Of a DNA stretch of 48,071 nucleotides, positions 19,221 through 28,304 are shown one piece after another. The first letter of the stretch is position 1. Each line of letters begins with the position of its first letter. The notes under the pieces are model-generated. The model was given only the letters and a program-made list of their open reading frames with translations, did no database searches and had not been told where the DNA came from. The stretch covers positions 1-48,071 of the forward strand of contig NZ_QUMD01000026.1 of the NCBI RefSeq assembly GCF_003481985.1, in the 5' to 3' direction. This stretch comes from Clostridium sp. OF09-36. Its GTDB lineage: Bacteria > Bacillota > Clostridia > Lachnospirales > Lachnospiraceae. The position numbers were made by a program, and so were the translations under genes.

Positions 19221-20335
19221 TCATCTTATGTCACGTACCGAGTTTCCGTTGTTGAATGTCACCGGAAACTGGTGTGCGTAATTCTTTTTCTGCCATTCCG
19301 GATCCTCCATCATGCGAAGAAGGTTCCTGGCCGTGATCTTTCCAAGATTATATTTGGGATGGATCACCGATAAGATCTTCAGTTCCGCGTCCTGCTCCGG
19401 CCCGGCATCATCAAACGATACCAGGGAAATATCATCCGGGACCTTCAGTCCGCGTTCCTTTAAAAAATCCATATAGAAGCCGGCCACCTCATCGTTATAG
19501 AGGATCATGGCCGTGCAGTCCTTCGTCCTGCGGTACATCCGCAGCAGACTCTTCCTGCTCAGCTTTTCTTCCATATCCTTGGTGGAATACCACCGGATAC
19601 AATCATCATCAAAATTGACACCATAATCCGAAAGGCACTCGATAAATCCGCGGTAACGCTCGATCCCCTGTATATCATCATACTTGAAGATCCCTCCGAT
19701 CCGGCGGTGGCCGTTCTGGATCAGCAGCCTGGTCAGCTCATAGCCTGCCCGGGCGTCCGACATTTCCACGCTGTCAAACTGCTCATTCTGGTAATGGTTG
19801 TGGATGAACAGGGTCGGAATATTCCGTTTCCGGACTTCCTTATAAAGACGCAGATTCGGATTCGGGAACGTAGAACGGGTTCCCTCTATGATGAGGCCAG
19901 CCACGTTCCGATTTAAGAATCCCTTTAAATACATTTCCTCATCGTTCAGACGGTTTCTTGTCACGGCTACATCGATCTCGAAGCCTTTGTCCCGGAGCAC
20001 CGATTCGATTCCTGCATATACCTGCGGAAACAGATAGTCCGAAAAATAGCTTAAGATCAGCCCACATGGGGACGTGCTCCGTCCGCGTCACTATTTTCAT
20101 AGGATACATAAGTACCGCTTCCCTTTACCCGGACGATCAGTCCGTCTTTCTCCAGACGGTCCAAAGCGTTGCGGACCGTCTGCCTGGAATATCCAAACTT
20201 TTTCTGAAGGATATGTTCGGACGGGAACTTATCCTGGTTTTTAAGCACTCCGCTGGTGATCAGGGTGCGGCCCCAGTTATAAAGCTTCTGGTATTTCAGA
20301 TTATCCTGATTCTGACTTCCCGCTGTTCTGGGCAT
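19221..20335 (-). CDS. araR: AraR-type repressor: GntR winged helix plus LacI-type sugar-binding domain (one frameshift)
   Basis: Residues 1-75 are a GntR-type winged helix (KFPSEHILQKKFGYSRQTVRNALDRLEKDGLI). One G is missing near 20060-20063; restoring it gives HVGLILSYFSDYLFPQVYAGIE and continues into a LacI/periplasmic-type effector domain (NVAGLIIEGT, GYELTRLLIQNGHRRIGGI, VPDDISLVSFDD). Restored length is about 371 residues. This architecture is that of B. subtilis AraR, which is released from DNA by L-arabinose. ATG at 20335 has CGGAGG 9 bases upstream. Being inside the operon with araA supports autoregulation. Confidence 0.92.
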
Positions 20336-20437
20336 ATCATCAAACCTCCGATGCTTCTTCTGATGCCGGCATTCCCGCCGCACAAATTTGGGCAGCTGCC
20401 GTTGTCGGTTCCGGCACGCTGGATTTTCCCCGTCTGG

Positions 20438-21409
20438 CTATTTGATAACCTGCAGGGACTGGCGGTCTGCGAAGACTGCTACGAATACCAGGAATACCAC
20501 GCCCTGAATCAGCTGCATGAGCTGTGTAGAGAAGCCCATCATGGTCAGTCCACTGTTTAATACGATATAGAGCAGGGAACCTACGATGATATTCTCGAAA
20601 CGAACCTTCGCACCACCGGAGATCGGCATACCGCCAAGTACCAGTGCGATCAGGATCTGGGTCTCTAACTGGTTACCACCGGAGGATGTAACAGAACCAA
20701 CCTTGATAACGTTGATGAATGCTGCAAAACCGGTAATTGCGCCAGCTAAAACGTAGATCCAGAACTTCATGCGGTCGGTGCGGATACCAGAGAACATTGC
20801 GGCCTTCTCACCTGCACCGATAGCCTTTAAGTAAGTGCCGAACTTCGTGAAGCGGAACAATACAAATCCAATAACCAGAATCAGTACGGTACATGCAACC
20901 TTTAAACCGGTGCTGTCAAAGTTGATCAGCTTTGCAGAACCTGCGACCGGCGCGTTGGTGGTCAGATACTTGATGAAACCACGGAACAGGAACATGGTAC
21001 AGATCGTAACAATGAAGGATTTGATCTTACGGTATACATAGAAGTAACCGTTGATCGCACCGATTGCTGCGCCTGCCACAATACCGCCAACGATCGCTAA
21101 CGGAATGCTGGTCTTGGACAACATACATACTACGATGGATGCAATACCCAGGATAGAGCCCTGAGAGAAATCCAGACCACCCATGGTCATAATAAAGAAT
21201 ACACCGGTTGCTGCGATCATAGTCACATATACCTGTGACAGTACCAGCGGCAGGTTCTTCATCATTCGGAAATTCGTGAGTACATTAAACAGTAAGAAAA
21301 TGATAATCAGTCCCGCGATCGGAAGCAGGGCACGGATCATCGACATTTTTGATATTTTTTTGAGCTGTTGCTCCTTCTGGTCTGTGTTTGTCTTAACTTG
21401 ATTCTCCAT
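20438..21409 (-). CDS. Sugar ABC transporter permease (RbsC-like), second of two
   Basis: The 323-residue protein has about eight to ten hydrophobic segments and the BPD_transp_2 core (TMGGLDFSQGSILGIASIVV ... AIGAGEKAAMFSGI ... VLGGMPISGGAKVRF). It forms half of the channel for the operon's importer, with the permease at 22939 as partner. It ends 102 bases before the araR-type start and begins 10 bases after the ATPase stop. Confidence 0.92.
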   Translation of the reverse strand: MENQVKTNTDQKEQQLKKISKMSMIRALLPIAGLIIIFLLFNVLTNFRMMKNLPLVLSQVYVTMIAATGVFFIMTMGGLDFSQGSILGIASIVVCMLSKTSIPLAIVGGIVAGAAIGAINGYFYVYRKIKSFIVTICTMFLFRGFIKYLTTNAPVAGSAKLINFDSTGLKVACTVLILVIGFVLFRFTKFGTYLKAIGAGEKAAMFSGIRTDRMKFWIYVLAGAITGFAAFINVIKVGSVTSSGGNQLETQILIALVLGGMPISGGAKVRFENIIVGSLLYIVLNSGLTMMGFSTQLMQLIQGVVFLVFVAVFADRQSLQVIK

Positions 21410-21419
21410 TGCTGCCTCC

Positions 21420-22919
21420 TTATACCATCATCGTAATCAGGCTGTTCTCATCGAGGGCCTCACTACGCTCCAGCTCTCCGCTGGTCCTGCCATCCTTCAT
21501 GATCATGATGCGGTCGCACATACCAATGAGCTCCATTAACTCCTCAGAAATCATGATGATGGACTTGCCATTCTTTCTCATCTGGTTCATTAACTGATAG
21601 ATATCCTGTTTTACCTTGATATCGATACCTCGGGTCGGACTGTCTAATACAACGATATCGGAGTCTTTACCGATCCATCTTGCAAGAACAACCTTCTGTT
21701 TATTACCGCCGGAAAGGTCGGATACAAACTGGTCGACATTGACCATCTTAACGGACATCTGCTTTGCATATTTGTTTGCAAACTCTTTTAACTTCTTATC
21801 GCTTAACAGATGGGACTTGCCAGCCAGACTGTCCAGGGACGGCAGGCAGATATTGTCACCGATACTCTGGTTCAGTACAACAGACTCGTTATCACGATCC
21901 TTGGATGTGTAAGCGATGCTGTGCTTGATCGCAGTCGGGATATCGTTGATCTGGGTACCGTCTGCGAGCTCTACCGTACCGGTGCGGTCATAAGATGCAC
22001 CAAAGATTGCTTTACCGATCTCATGCATACCAGACTCAGACAGACCGCCGAAGCCTAAGATCTCGCCCTTATGCAGGTCAAAGCTTACATCGTGGATCAG
22101 GCCAGGAACAGATACATTCTTTACAGAAAGAACCACCTCATCAGAAACCTTCTCTCCGTAATCGGAACGATAATAGTCACCGGTTACCTCACGGCCAACC
22201 ATGAGACGCTTTAAGTCATCCTCTGTTACGTCTTTGCTCTTTACAGTGTCAATGTAAACACCGTCACGCATGATAGTGATGGTATCAGACTTGTCCAGAA
22301 TCTCCGGAAGGTCATGGGAAATGAAGATGATAGAGTTTCCGCTCTCGCGGATCCGGTTCATGTGCTTGTAAAGCTCTTCACGTCCCTCCTGAGAAAGAGC
22401 GGTGGTGGTCTCATCGATGACTACGATCTTCGGATCAAAGTAGGTTGCCTTTACGATTTCAATCAGCTTACGGTCCTCGAAGTTGTACTCATCAATGATG
22501 TCTGCTGCCTTGATCCGCTCAAAACCATACTGTTTTAAGAGCTCCGTTGCCTTTTTGTTCATGGCATTGGTATTCTTAATGCCCATATGTACAAACTGGT
22601 CTTCATGACCTAGGAAAATGTTCTCTGCCACCGTCAGACCAGACAGGGTACCAAGCTCCTGCACGATAATGGAGACACCCTCATTGTTTGCCTCAACCTG
22701 GTTTTTCGGATGGATCTCTTTTCCATCCAGTACGAAGGTACCGCTTCCGATGCTGTAGATACCGGTCAGCATGTTGGTCAGGGTTGATTTACCAGAACCG
22801 TTCTCACCGATCAGCGCGTGTACTTCGCCTTTGTTTACGTTAAATGAAACATTCTGAACCGCCTTCGTGATACCGAAGGACTTGCAAAGATTTTTTACCT
22901 CTAACCTTACTTCGCTCAT
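21420..22919 (-). CDS. Sugar ABC transporter ATPase, duplicated domains (RbsA/MglA type)
   Basis: The 499-residue protein contains two ABC domains. Domain 1 has Walker A GENGSGKST and Walker B IVVIDETTTAL, but where LSGGQ is expected it reads YNFEDRKLIEI. Domain 2 has a good signature (VSDLSGGNKQKVVLA) and Walker B DIVVLDSPTRGID, but its Walker A is degenerate (GGLSESGMHEIG), as is common in this family. So one composite ATP site should be active and the other not. It sits between the two permeases and powers the importer. Confidence 0.95.
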   Translation of the reverse strand: MSEVRLEVKNLCKSFGITKAVQNVSFNVNKGEVHALIGENGSGKSTLTNMLTGIYSIGSGTFVLDGKEIHPKNQVEANNEGVSIIVQELGTLSGLTVAENIFLGHEDQFVHMGIKNTNAMNKKATELLKQYGFERIKAADIIDEYNFEDRKLIEIVKATYFDPKIVVIDETTTALSQEGREELYKHMNRIRESGNSIIFISHDLPEILDKSDTITIMRDGVYIDTVKSKDVTEDDLKRLMVGREVTGDYYRSDYGEKVSDEVVLSVKNVSVPGLIHDVSFDLHKGEILGFGGLSESGMHEIGKAIFGASYDRTGTVELADGTQINDIPTAIKHSIAYTSKDRDNESVVLNQSIGDNICLPSLDSLAGKSHLLSDKKLKEFANKYAKQMSVKMVNVDQFVSDLSGGNKQKVVLARWIGKDSDIVVLDSPTRGIDIKVKQDIYQLMNQMRKNGKSIIMISEELMELIGMCDRIMIMKDGRTSGELERSEALDENSLITMMV

Positions 22920-22938
22920 TGCATTTCCTCCCTATGAT

Positions 22939-23910
22939 CTACTTGACGATCTCGCCCTTCGTTACTTTTGTCGTTACGGTGATGATGATCAGCAGAGCCA
23001 GACCTGTGATAACGTCCTGGATCGCGGTCGGAGCACCCATTGCGATAAAGCCGAAGAAGATGATATTGATTACGAACTCACCGATCACGATAGCCTGCAG
23101 CGGCATACCGTATTTCTTAAATGCCAGTCCAAAGAAGCAGCCCATGGTCGGAACGAAGTTACGGCTCATGGAGGCCATTCCGGTTACTGCTACCATGGAA
23201 GAACCATAGCTGATGGTCAGGACTGCCATGACGCCAAGGAAGGCGCCACTTAAGATGAATGCCAGAACCTTGTATTTATCTACATTGATACCCATGTTCT
23301 TGGCTACAAACTCGTTGCTGCCGATCGCGTAGGTGTATGTACCGATCTTGGTGTAATTTAAAAAGATGTACGCAACCACGCATGCTAACACTGCCAGGAT
23401 AATGTTGCCCGGCATCTGGCCAAAGGCACGCAGGTTAGACGGAAGCGTCTGCTCCACACCGCCTGCGATATAGTTCGCAACAGACTCATAAATCAGCGCA
23501 AGACCCGTGGTTACGATCATAGACGGAATGTGAAGCTTAACATAGAAAACGCCGTTCAACAGACCAACGATGGAACCGGTCACGATACTTCCGATGATGA
23601 GTCCGGCATAGCCCATTCCGAATCTTGATGCGAACACGCAGCCAACGATTGCGGAAAGCATGATGTTTGCACCAATAGAGAAATCAAACATTCCCATAAC
23701 CATGACGAAATAGAAGCCAACTGCACCGACTGTGGCAATCAGGCTGGCCTGGAAATAGCTCAGCATGTTAGCCGGTGAACCAAAGTTGCTAGGTGTCAGG
23801 ATCTTAAAGATCAGCCAGGAAAGCACTACCAGACCAAACAGGATCAGATAGCCCTTCGCAGTTCCCGAAAGTTTTTTCTTTCCGGGTGTGTCAACAACAG
23901 AAGTACCCAT
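22939..23910 (-). CDS. Sugar ABC transporter permease (RbsC-like), first of two
   Basis: A 323-residue polytopic membrane protein of the BPD_transp_2 family (VMVMGMFDFSIGANIMLSAIVG ... AIGSNEFVAKNMGINVDKYK). Two different permease genes, rather than a homodimer gene, recall the galactofuranose importer layout (YtfT/YjfF). It follows the binding-protein gene across an intercistronic hairpin and precedes the ATPase by 19 bases. Confidence 0.92.
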   Translation of the reverse strand: MGTSVVDTPGKKKLSGTAKGYLILFGLVVLSWLIFKILTPSNFGSPANMLSYFQASLIATVGAVGFYFVMVMGMFDFSIGANIMLSAIVGCVFASRFGMGYAGLIIGSIVTGSIVGLLNGVFYVKLHIPSMIVTTGLALIYESVANYIAGGVEQTLPSNLRAFGQMPGNIILAVLACVVAYIFLNYTKIGTYTYAIGSNEFVAKNMGINVDKYKVLAFILSGAFLGVMAVLTISYGSSMVAVTGMASMSRNFVPTMGCFFGLAFKKYGMPLQAIVIGEFVINIIFFGFIAMGAPTAIQDVITGLALLIIITVTTKVTKGEIVK

Positions 23911-23945
23911 ATTTTTTACCTCGTTCTTATTTCATACTAAGACAT

Positions 23946-23977
23946 GACGCCGGCATCGCCGCGCGATACCGGCCGTC
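23946..23977 (-). promoter_or_regulatory. intercistronic stem-loop after the binding-protein gene
   Basis: GACGCCGG-ATCGC-type arms pair with GCGAT-CCGG-CGTC arms, giving a GC-rich hairpin without a T-run. Such hairpins after binding-protein genes commonly protect the upstream mRNA and raise binding-protein over permease levels; that role is inferred here. Confidence 0.55.
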
Positions 23978-24011
23978 TTAAGCCACTCAGCCTAAATGAA
24001 TCTCGTGTAAT

Positions 24012-25238
24012 TTATTTGCCTGCACGTGCAGCTGCATCCTCGATGGAGATCTTGGAAGCTGCCTCTTTCAGACCGTCAAGATCCAGCTCAGACATCTCAA
24101 CCAGTTCCTCATCGGTGTAAGGAAGCTGATCTACGAAGTACTGCTCGTAAGCCTTGTAGTCATCTGCGGAAGATACATACAGATACGGGAACGGAACATC
24201 CTCGAACTTGCCTTCGAATCCGCTGTAGTTGCCCTTAATTGCGTTGTAAACCATCATGAAAGCGATAAGCGGGTCGCAGTAATGTCCGCCGGACTGGCCA
24301 GCCATGGAACCATTCTCAAGTCTCTCGCCAAGGTCCGGAAGGAAGTCGGTGGAAACGATATCGATATCCTGAACTTTGCCTGCACGCTCAACAGCTGCGA
24401 TAGCACCCTGAAGCGGATCACCGCCGCCGCCTGCCGGGATCAGTGCATCAAGAGTAGGATCTGCAGACATTAAAGCCTCTGCTGCTTTGGAACCACCCTC
24501 AGAAGAAGTACCTGCGTACTGCGGCTCAGAAAGCTTAGCCTGATCATCCGGATGCTCTGCATTCCATTTCTCAACGCCTGCTTTGTAACCTTCCCATCTG
24601 CCTAACCAGGTAGCATCACCCTGCTCCCAGCCGATCAGGCCGATGTTTCTGTCACCCTTGTCTAAAAGGATCTGAACCAGCTTCTCGCCGTTCTCCGGCT
24701 CGTTCTCATGAACTGCACCGATGTAGTACGGAGACTGGGTTGCCATGTCGTAGATATCTGCGCTGTTATCCTTGCTGATTACACGGAAGAACTGTGCCAA
24801 ATAAACCTTATTGTCATTTGCAGTCTTGATTGCAGAAGTCATCTCAGTATCAGAAGAGTTACAGATAATGATGCCCTGGCATCCTGCTGCAGCAAGCTGC
24901 TCTACAGAAGCGGTAACCTTCTCAGATACATGGCCCTGGTCAACATACTGAACCTGTACACCTAAAGCCTTTGCCGCCTCATCCAGGATCAGTTTACACT
25001 GGGAACCAAGAACATCGGTAGAAGACCAGATGGAAACACCGATCTTGATGTCCTTGTTGTCAATACCGGAGGTAGCTGCTGCCGCTGTGGTCTCAGCGCC
25101 GCCCTCTGCTTTAGACTCACCTGCCGGAGCTGCTGTGGTCGCACTGGATGATGCAGCACCGCCGCCGCATGCAGTCAGGCTGGCCAGCATCGCTGCTGCT
25201 GTCACTGTCGCTGTTGCTTTTTTGAAGACTTTCTTCAT
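24012..25238 (-). CDS. Sugar ABC transporter substrate-binding lipoprotein
   Basis: The 408-residue protein begins MKKVFKKATATVTAAAMLA with the lipobox LTAC, then an Ala/Ser/Thr-rich linker. The rest is a type-1 periplasmic-binding fold of the ribose/galactose class (IKIGVSIWSSTDVLGSQCK, AAAGCQGIIICNSSD, DALIPAGGGGDPLQGAIAAVE). ATG 25238 has GGGAGG 7 bases upstream. As the first gene of the operon with araR and araA, it most likely binds L-arabinose or a related pentose; the ligand is inferred from context only. Confidence 0.93.
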   Translation of the reverse strand: MKKVFKKATATVTAAAMLASLTACGGGAASSSATTAAPAGESKAEGGAETTAAAATSGIDNKDIKIGVSIWSSTDVLGSQCKLILDEAAKALGVQVQYVDQGHVSEKVTASVEQLAAAGCQGIIICNSSDTEMTSAIKTANDNKVYLAQFFRVISKDNSADIYDMATQSPYYIGAVHENEPENGEKLVQILLDKGDRNIGLIGWEQGDATWLGRWEGYKAGVEKWNAEHPDDQAKLSEPQYAGTSSEGGSKAAEALMSADPTLDALIPAGGGGDPLQGAIAAVERAGKVQDIDIVSTDFLPDLGERLENGSMAGQSGGHYCDPLIAFMMVYNAIKGNYSGFEGKFEDVPFPYLYVSSADDYKAYEQYFVDQLPYTDEELVEMSELDLDGLKEAASKISIEDAAARAGK

Positions 25239-25297
25239 TTTGATTCCTCCCAACATTTTTATAGTTTTTGATTGTTTTCAACAACTCTCATGGCTTC

Positions 25298-25326
25298 ATT
25301 ATACGTTTTCCTGTCAAAATGTGCAA
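25298..25326 (-). promoter_or_regulatory. arabinose operon promoter
   Basis: On the minus strand TTGCAC (25321-25326) and TATAAT (25298-25303) are separated by 17 bases. It reads into the binding-protein gene 60 bases downstream. Confidence 0.82.
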
Positions 25327-25330
25327 TAGA

Positions 25331-25360
25331 ATACAAGGTATTTTTTCTCAGAAGTTGTAT
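25331..25360. promoter_or_regulatory. candidate AraR operator
   Basis: Half-sites ATACAA (25331-25336) and TTGTAT (25355-25360) form an inverted repeat just upstream of the -35 box. AraR half-sites in Bacillus resemble TTGTAC/GTACAA but are closer together, so the match is partial. Confidence 0.25.
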
Positions 25361-25380
25361 TTTTTCTTGTGTAACTTTAT

Positions 25381-25760
25381 CTAAAAATTGGCATTTCTAA
25401 TGACACGTTTTATCAAGAGTATACATCTTATATCATTTCCCTTCACAATTTTCCCGTATTTTTTGTATATTTTTGTCAAAACATGTGCTATTTTCTTAAC
25501 GTTCTTGCATCTTTTCAAATACAACTTTGAGTGTTTTTGAAAGCTGTATGGTATCGGGATAAATCCGATCTTGTCCGATTGTTCCTCTGCTTTTGTTTCC
25601 TCCGAGGAAGAATCTCCAGAACTGACATTTGAAATTGCTTTCGTCTCACCTGAACCAGATGAACCACATCCAACTTCCATACCAGAAAATAACAAAACTA
25701 CCAACGCTACTGCAACCGTAACGGTGGGATTTTTTATAAGACGTAATTTGCTATGGAAAA
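25381..25760 (-). pseudogene. decayed lipoprotein remnant
   Basis: The minus-strand frame encodes a hydrophobic segment (VTVAVALVVLLFSG) followed by GCGSSGSGETKA and a Ser/Glu-rich linker, exactly like the N-terminus of a clostridial solute-binding lipoprotein. There is no start codon or ribosome site in this frame after the terminator at 25760-25799, and the frame then runs into unrelated basic sequence. A neighbouring frame reads DTIQLSKTLKVVFEKMQER then a stop near 25498. The segment is AT-richer than its neighbours. I read it as a truncated gene remnant. Confidence 0.45.
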
Positions 25761-25799
25761 CAAAAAACAGCCTGTCTCCTTTTCTGGAAACAAGCTGTC
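25760..25799 (-). terminator. terminator of the FabT-like/GerMN-like operon
   Basis: On the minus strand ACAGCTTGTTTCC pairs with GGAGACAGGCTGT (two G-U pairs) and is followed by TTTTTTG. It lies 27 bases after the lipoprotein stop codon. Confidence 0.88.
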
Positions 25800-25825
25800 T
25801 CTGTTTTATATAACCTTTTCTTTCA

Positions 25826-26393
25826 TTACTTTCCTGCATCCTCAAAGCTCAGTCCCTCTGCCAGGGTCTGGCCGTCTGCCTTAATGGTGATGGTCTCTGC
25901 ATTCATGTTCTCGCAGAAGGTGTTTGCCACTGCCTGCAGAACCTTCTCCTGGTTCTCAGACGGGAACTGGCTTAACTCCAGGGTTGCTTTTTCTGCCACA
26001 GTAGAATCTGCACTGACACCCGGTCCTGCTTCCGTACTGGCAACACTTTCTTCGGTAGTAAAGCTGACTGCTTGGTACCGTCATCCAGCACGCCATACTG
26101 GATCAGAAGATCGGTAAGGCTCTGTGCATCCAGGGTTTCTACAGAATCCATGGTGCCCTCGATCTTGCTGCCATCTTCACTGACACTATATACAGATACC
26201 ATGGTAAGATCCGGTGCATCCTGATCGACCGGTCTGCCGGTTACCACACCCGGACCTGCATCCGCAGTGGTTTCTACGGCTTCTGTTTCCGGCTCCTTTA
26301 CCTCGCCGGTCTTATTCTTCTCGGTGGTTGGTGTACATGCTGCTAATGATAAGATCATCATGCTCCCAGTAAGCCCATGACTAATTTCTTCAT
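25826..26393 (-). CDS. GerMN-like lipoprotein (two frameshifts)
   Basis: ATG at 26393 follows AAGGAGG and opens MKKLVMGLLGAMMILSLAAC once a missing A near 26361 is restored, giving a clear lipoprotein signal with the lipobox LAAC. A second missing G near 26070 hides the C-terminus; restoring it gives VSFTTEESVAS and then ATLELSQFPSENQEKVLQA and a tail ending FEDAGK. Length is about 189 residues. The LELSQF...VLQAVANTF...ITIKADGQTL pattern resembles the GerMN domain of sporulation and germination lipoproteins; I hold this loosely. It follows the MarR-type gene by 24 bases and shares its terminator. Confidence 0.7.
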
Positions 26394-26417
26394 GATAATA
26401 AAGCCTCCTTGTGTATG

Positions 26418-26858
26418 TTATCCTTTTGCCTCGCGGAACCACAGATTTAGTTTGGCAAGGGCACTGACCAGACTCTCAGTCTCGGCAGAAGTTAAATCCT
26501 GCAAGATTGCATCGATCATGTCATGGTGAAACTTCTCGTGGTACTGATATGCATTCCGTCCTTTTTCAGACAACGAAATATAGACTACACGCCGGTCTTC
26601 CTTTCCTCGTTCCCGGGTCACGTAGCCTTTCTTTACCAGACTGTTCATGGCTATGGTCAGGGTTCCCACTGTCACAGAAAGCTCTTTCGCTATCGCAGAC
26701 ATGTTCTTGGGCTCTCCGATCCCGATTGCCTGAATCACATGCATATCGTTATTTGTAATATCCTGGAATTCATCCGTAATGATGGCCTTCTCCTCTAAGT
26801 CCATGACATCGCGGAACAATTTCACCAGGGCATCGTTTAATGTCGCGTAAGTATCCAC
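26418..26858 (-). CDS. MarR-family regulator, FabT-like
   Basis: The 146-residue protein has a MarR winged helix (MSAIAKELSVTVGTLTIAMNSLVKKGYVTRERGKEDRRVVYI). The N-terminus (YATLNDALVKLFRDVMDLEEKAI) and ...EFQDITNNDMHVIQAIG, together with KFHHDMIDAIL, closely resemble streptococcal FabT, the repressor of fatty-acid synthesis. The start is GTG at 26858 with GGGAG upstream. It is not in the fatty-acid operon but about 12 kb downstream of that operon's promoter, where a FabT-type box is visible. No such box is seen at its own promoter. Confidence 0.8.
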   Translation of the reverse strand: MDTYATLNDALVKLFRDVMDLEEKAIITDEFQDITNNDMHVIQAIGIGEPKNMSAIAKELSVTVGTLTIAMNSLVKKGYVTRERGKEDRRVVYISLSEKGRNAYQYHEKFHHDMIDAILQDLTSAETESLVSALAKLNLWFREAKG

Positions 26859-26900
26859 TTTTCTCCCTCACTGCACACGAAGCCTGTCACTCCGCTCTTG

Positions 26901-26929
26901 ATTATACATGATTTGCCCTCTTTCGACAA
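26901..26929 (-). promoter_or_regulatory. promoter of the FabT-like gene
   Basis: On the minus strand TTGTCG (26924-26929) and TATAAT (26901-26906) are separated by 17 bases, 42 bases before the GTG start. Confidence 0.8.
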
Positions 26930-26966
26930 CCGCGTTTTTCTTACGACATTGTGAAAGATTTGTGTT

Positions 26967-27482
26967 TTAGTTTTGTGTGATCCAGATACTGGCAGCAATT
27001 CCTGCTGCTGTCGCAATCAGTGCCCCGGGCACCGTATAACGAGTCCGCCGCACTTTCACACTTCCAAAGTAAATGCTCAGGCAATAAAACACGGTTTCTG
27101 TGCTGCTCATTAGTACCGATGCCGCCATGCCGATCCGGCTGTCAGGCCCATACTGCCGGAACAGATCCAGAAGAAGTCCCGTTGCCGCAGAGTTGGAAAC
27201 CAGACGCACCAGAGTAATGGGCACCAGTTCCTGCGGAATATGGAGCAGTCCTGCTGCTCCGGCACAAACATCAGTCACGGCATCTAAAAGTCCGGAAGCA
27301 CGCACCACACCAACTGCGCTCATGAGTCCGACCAGCGTTGGCAAAATCTCTGCCACGGTTTTCATCCCGCTTTTTGCGCCGTCCAGAAAATCATCGAATA
27401 CCGGACGATGCGAGATCAGACCAAAGGCTACGACATAGCTGATCACAAACGGAAGCAGAATCTTAGAAATCCACAGGATCAT
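26967..27482 (-). CDS. spmB: Spore maturation protein B
   Basis: A 171-residue membrane protein of normal SpmB length with about four to five hydrophobic segments and nucleoside-recognition (Gate) signatures such as ILPTLVGLMSAVGVVRASGLLDA and SSTETVFYCLSIYFG. SpmA and SpmB are needed for proper spore-core dehydration. It overlaps the end of spmA by 4 bases (ATGA). Confidence 0.95.
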   Translation of the reverse strand: MILWISKILLPFVISYVVAFGLISHRPVFDDFLDGAKSGMKTVAEILPTLVGLMSAVGVVRASGLLDAVTDVCAGAAGLLHIPQELVPITLVRLVSNSAATGLLLDLFRQYGPDSRIGMAASVLMSSTETVFYCLSIYFGSVKVRRTRYTVPGALIATAAGIAASIWITQN

Positions 27483-28171
27483 GGACGTGTCACCTCTCTG
27501 ACATTTCCGGCACCAGGAACACCTTTTTCAGGATTACGGCTTTCCATCATTCTCTTTCTACGCCTGCTCCTGTTTCGTTTTCTCAAATCCATGATCTTGC
27601 AGAAAACTACCGCAGTCAATGTAGAAACCGTCGTTGCCGCAAGCGCAGGACCAAGCACAGCCTCTGGCTGTTTTGATCCATACTGGCTCCGGTACGCGAT
27701 CAGTGTAACCGGGATCAACTGCAGCGACGAAATATTTAAGATCAGGAATGTACACATGGAAGCTGTCGCAGTCCGTGCCTCATCCCGGATATCTGCTTCC
27801 ATCTCCTGCATTGCCTTTAATCCGGCCGGTGTCGCAGCCATGCCAAGTCCCAGCATATTGGCTATGATGTTCACCGCAATGGGCTCTCTGGCCGGATGCT
27901 GCCGTTCAAGCTCCGGAAACAGAAAGTCCAACACCGGTGTCATGCGCTTCGCCAGCCAGCCAATGAGCCCAGATTGGCTTCCGATTTCCATAATGCCGCA
28001 CCAAAACGACAGGATCCCAAGCATAGTAATACCCAGACTCACGGATTCTTTTGCAGAGTCCAGAAGAGCCTGGGTCACTTCATTCCATGTTCCATTGATT
28101 GCGCCCCACAGCATTCCGGCTAAGAGCATGCCGCCCCAGAGATAATTCAGCAAAGCCTTTTCACTTCCCAT
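27479..28171 (-). CDS. spmA: Spore maturation protein A
   Basis: The 230-residue membrane protein has the SpmA pattern: LNYLWGGMLLAGML at the start, SVSLGITMLGILSFWCGIME, NMLGLGMAATPAGLKAM and SMCTFLILNISSLQLIP. It is about 30 residues longer than usual because of a basic, probably disordered tail after residue 195. The start is uncertain: ATG 28171 has no well-placed ribosome site. It partners spmB. Confidence 0.93.
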   Translation of the reverse strand: MGSEKALLNYLWGGMLLAGMLWGAINGTWNEVTQALLDSAKESVSLGITMLGILSFWCGIMEIGSQSGLIGWLAKRMTPVLDFLFPELERQHPAREPIAVNIIANMLGLGMAATPAGLKAMQEMEADIRDEARTATASMCTFLILNISSLQLIPVTLIAYRSQYGSKQPEAVLGPALAATTVSTLTAVVFCKIMDLRKRNRSRRRKRMMESRNPEKGVPGAGNVREVTRP

Positions 28172-28304
28172 ATGGTCATGACACTGCTGTTTCCTTTTTT
28201 GCTACCTTGATATTGCCTGGCAATTGCTCTTTCGGAAACGCAGCACCGTTTGCTCTAAATCTATGGAACTTCAATCTCATTTATGTCATACATGGAGCAT
28301 TTTT

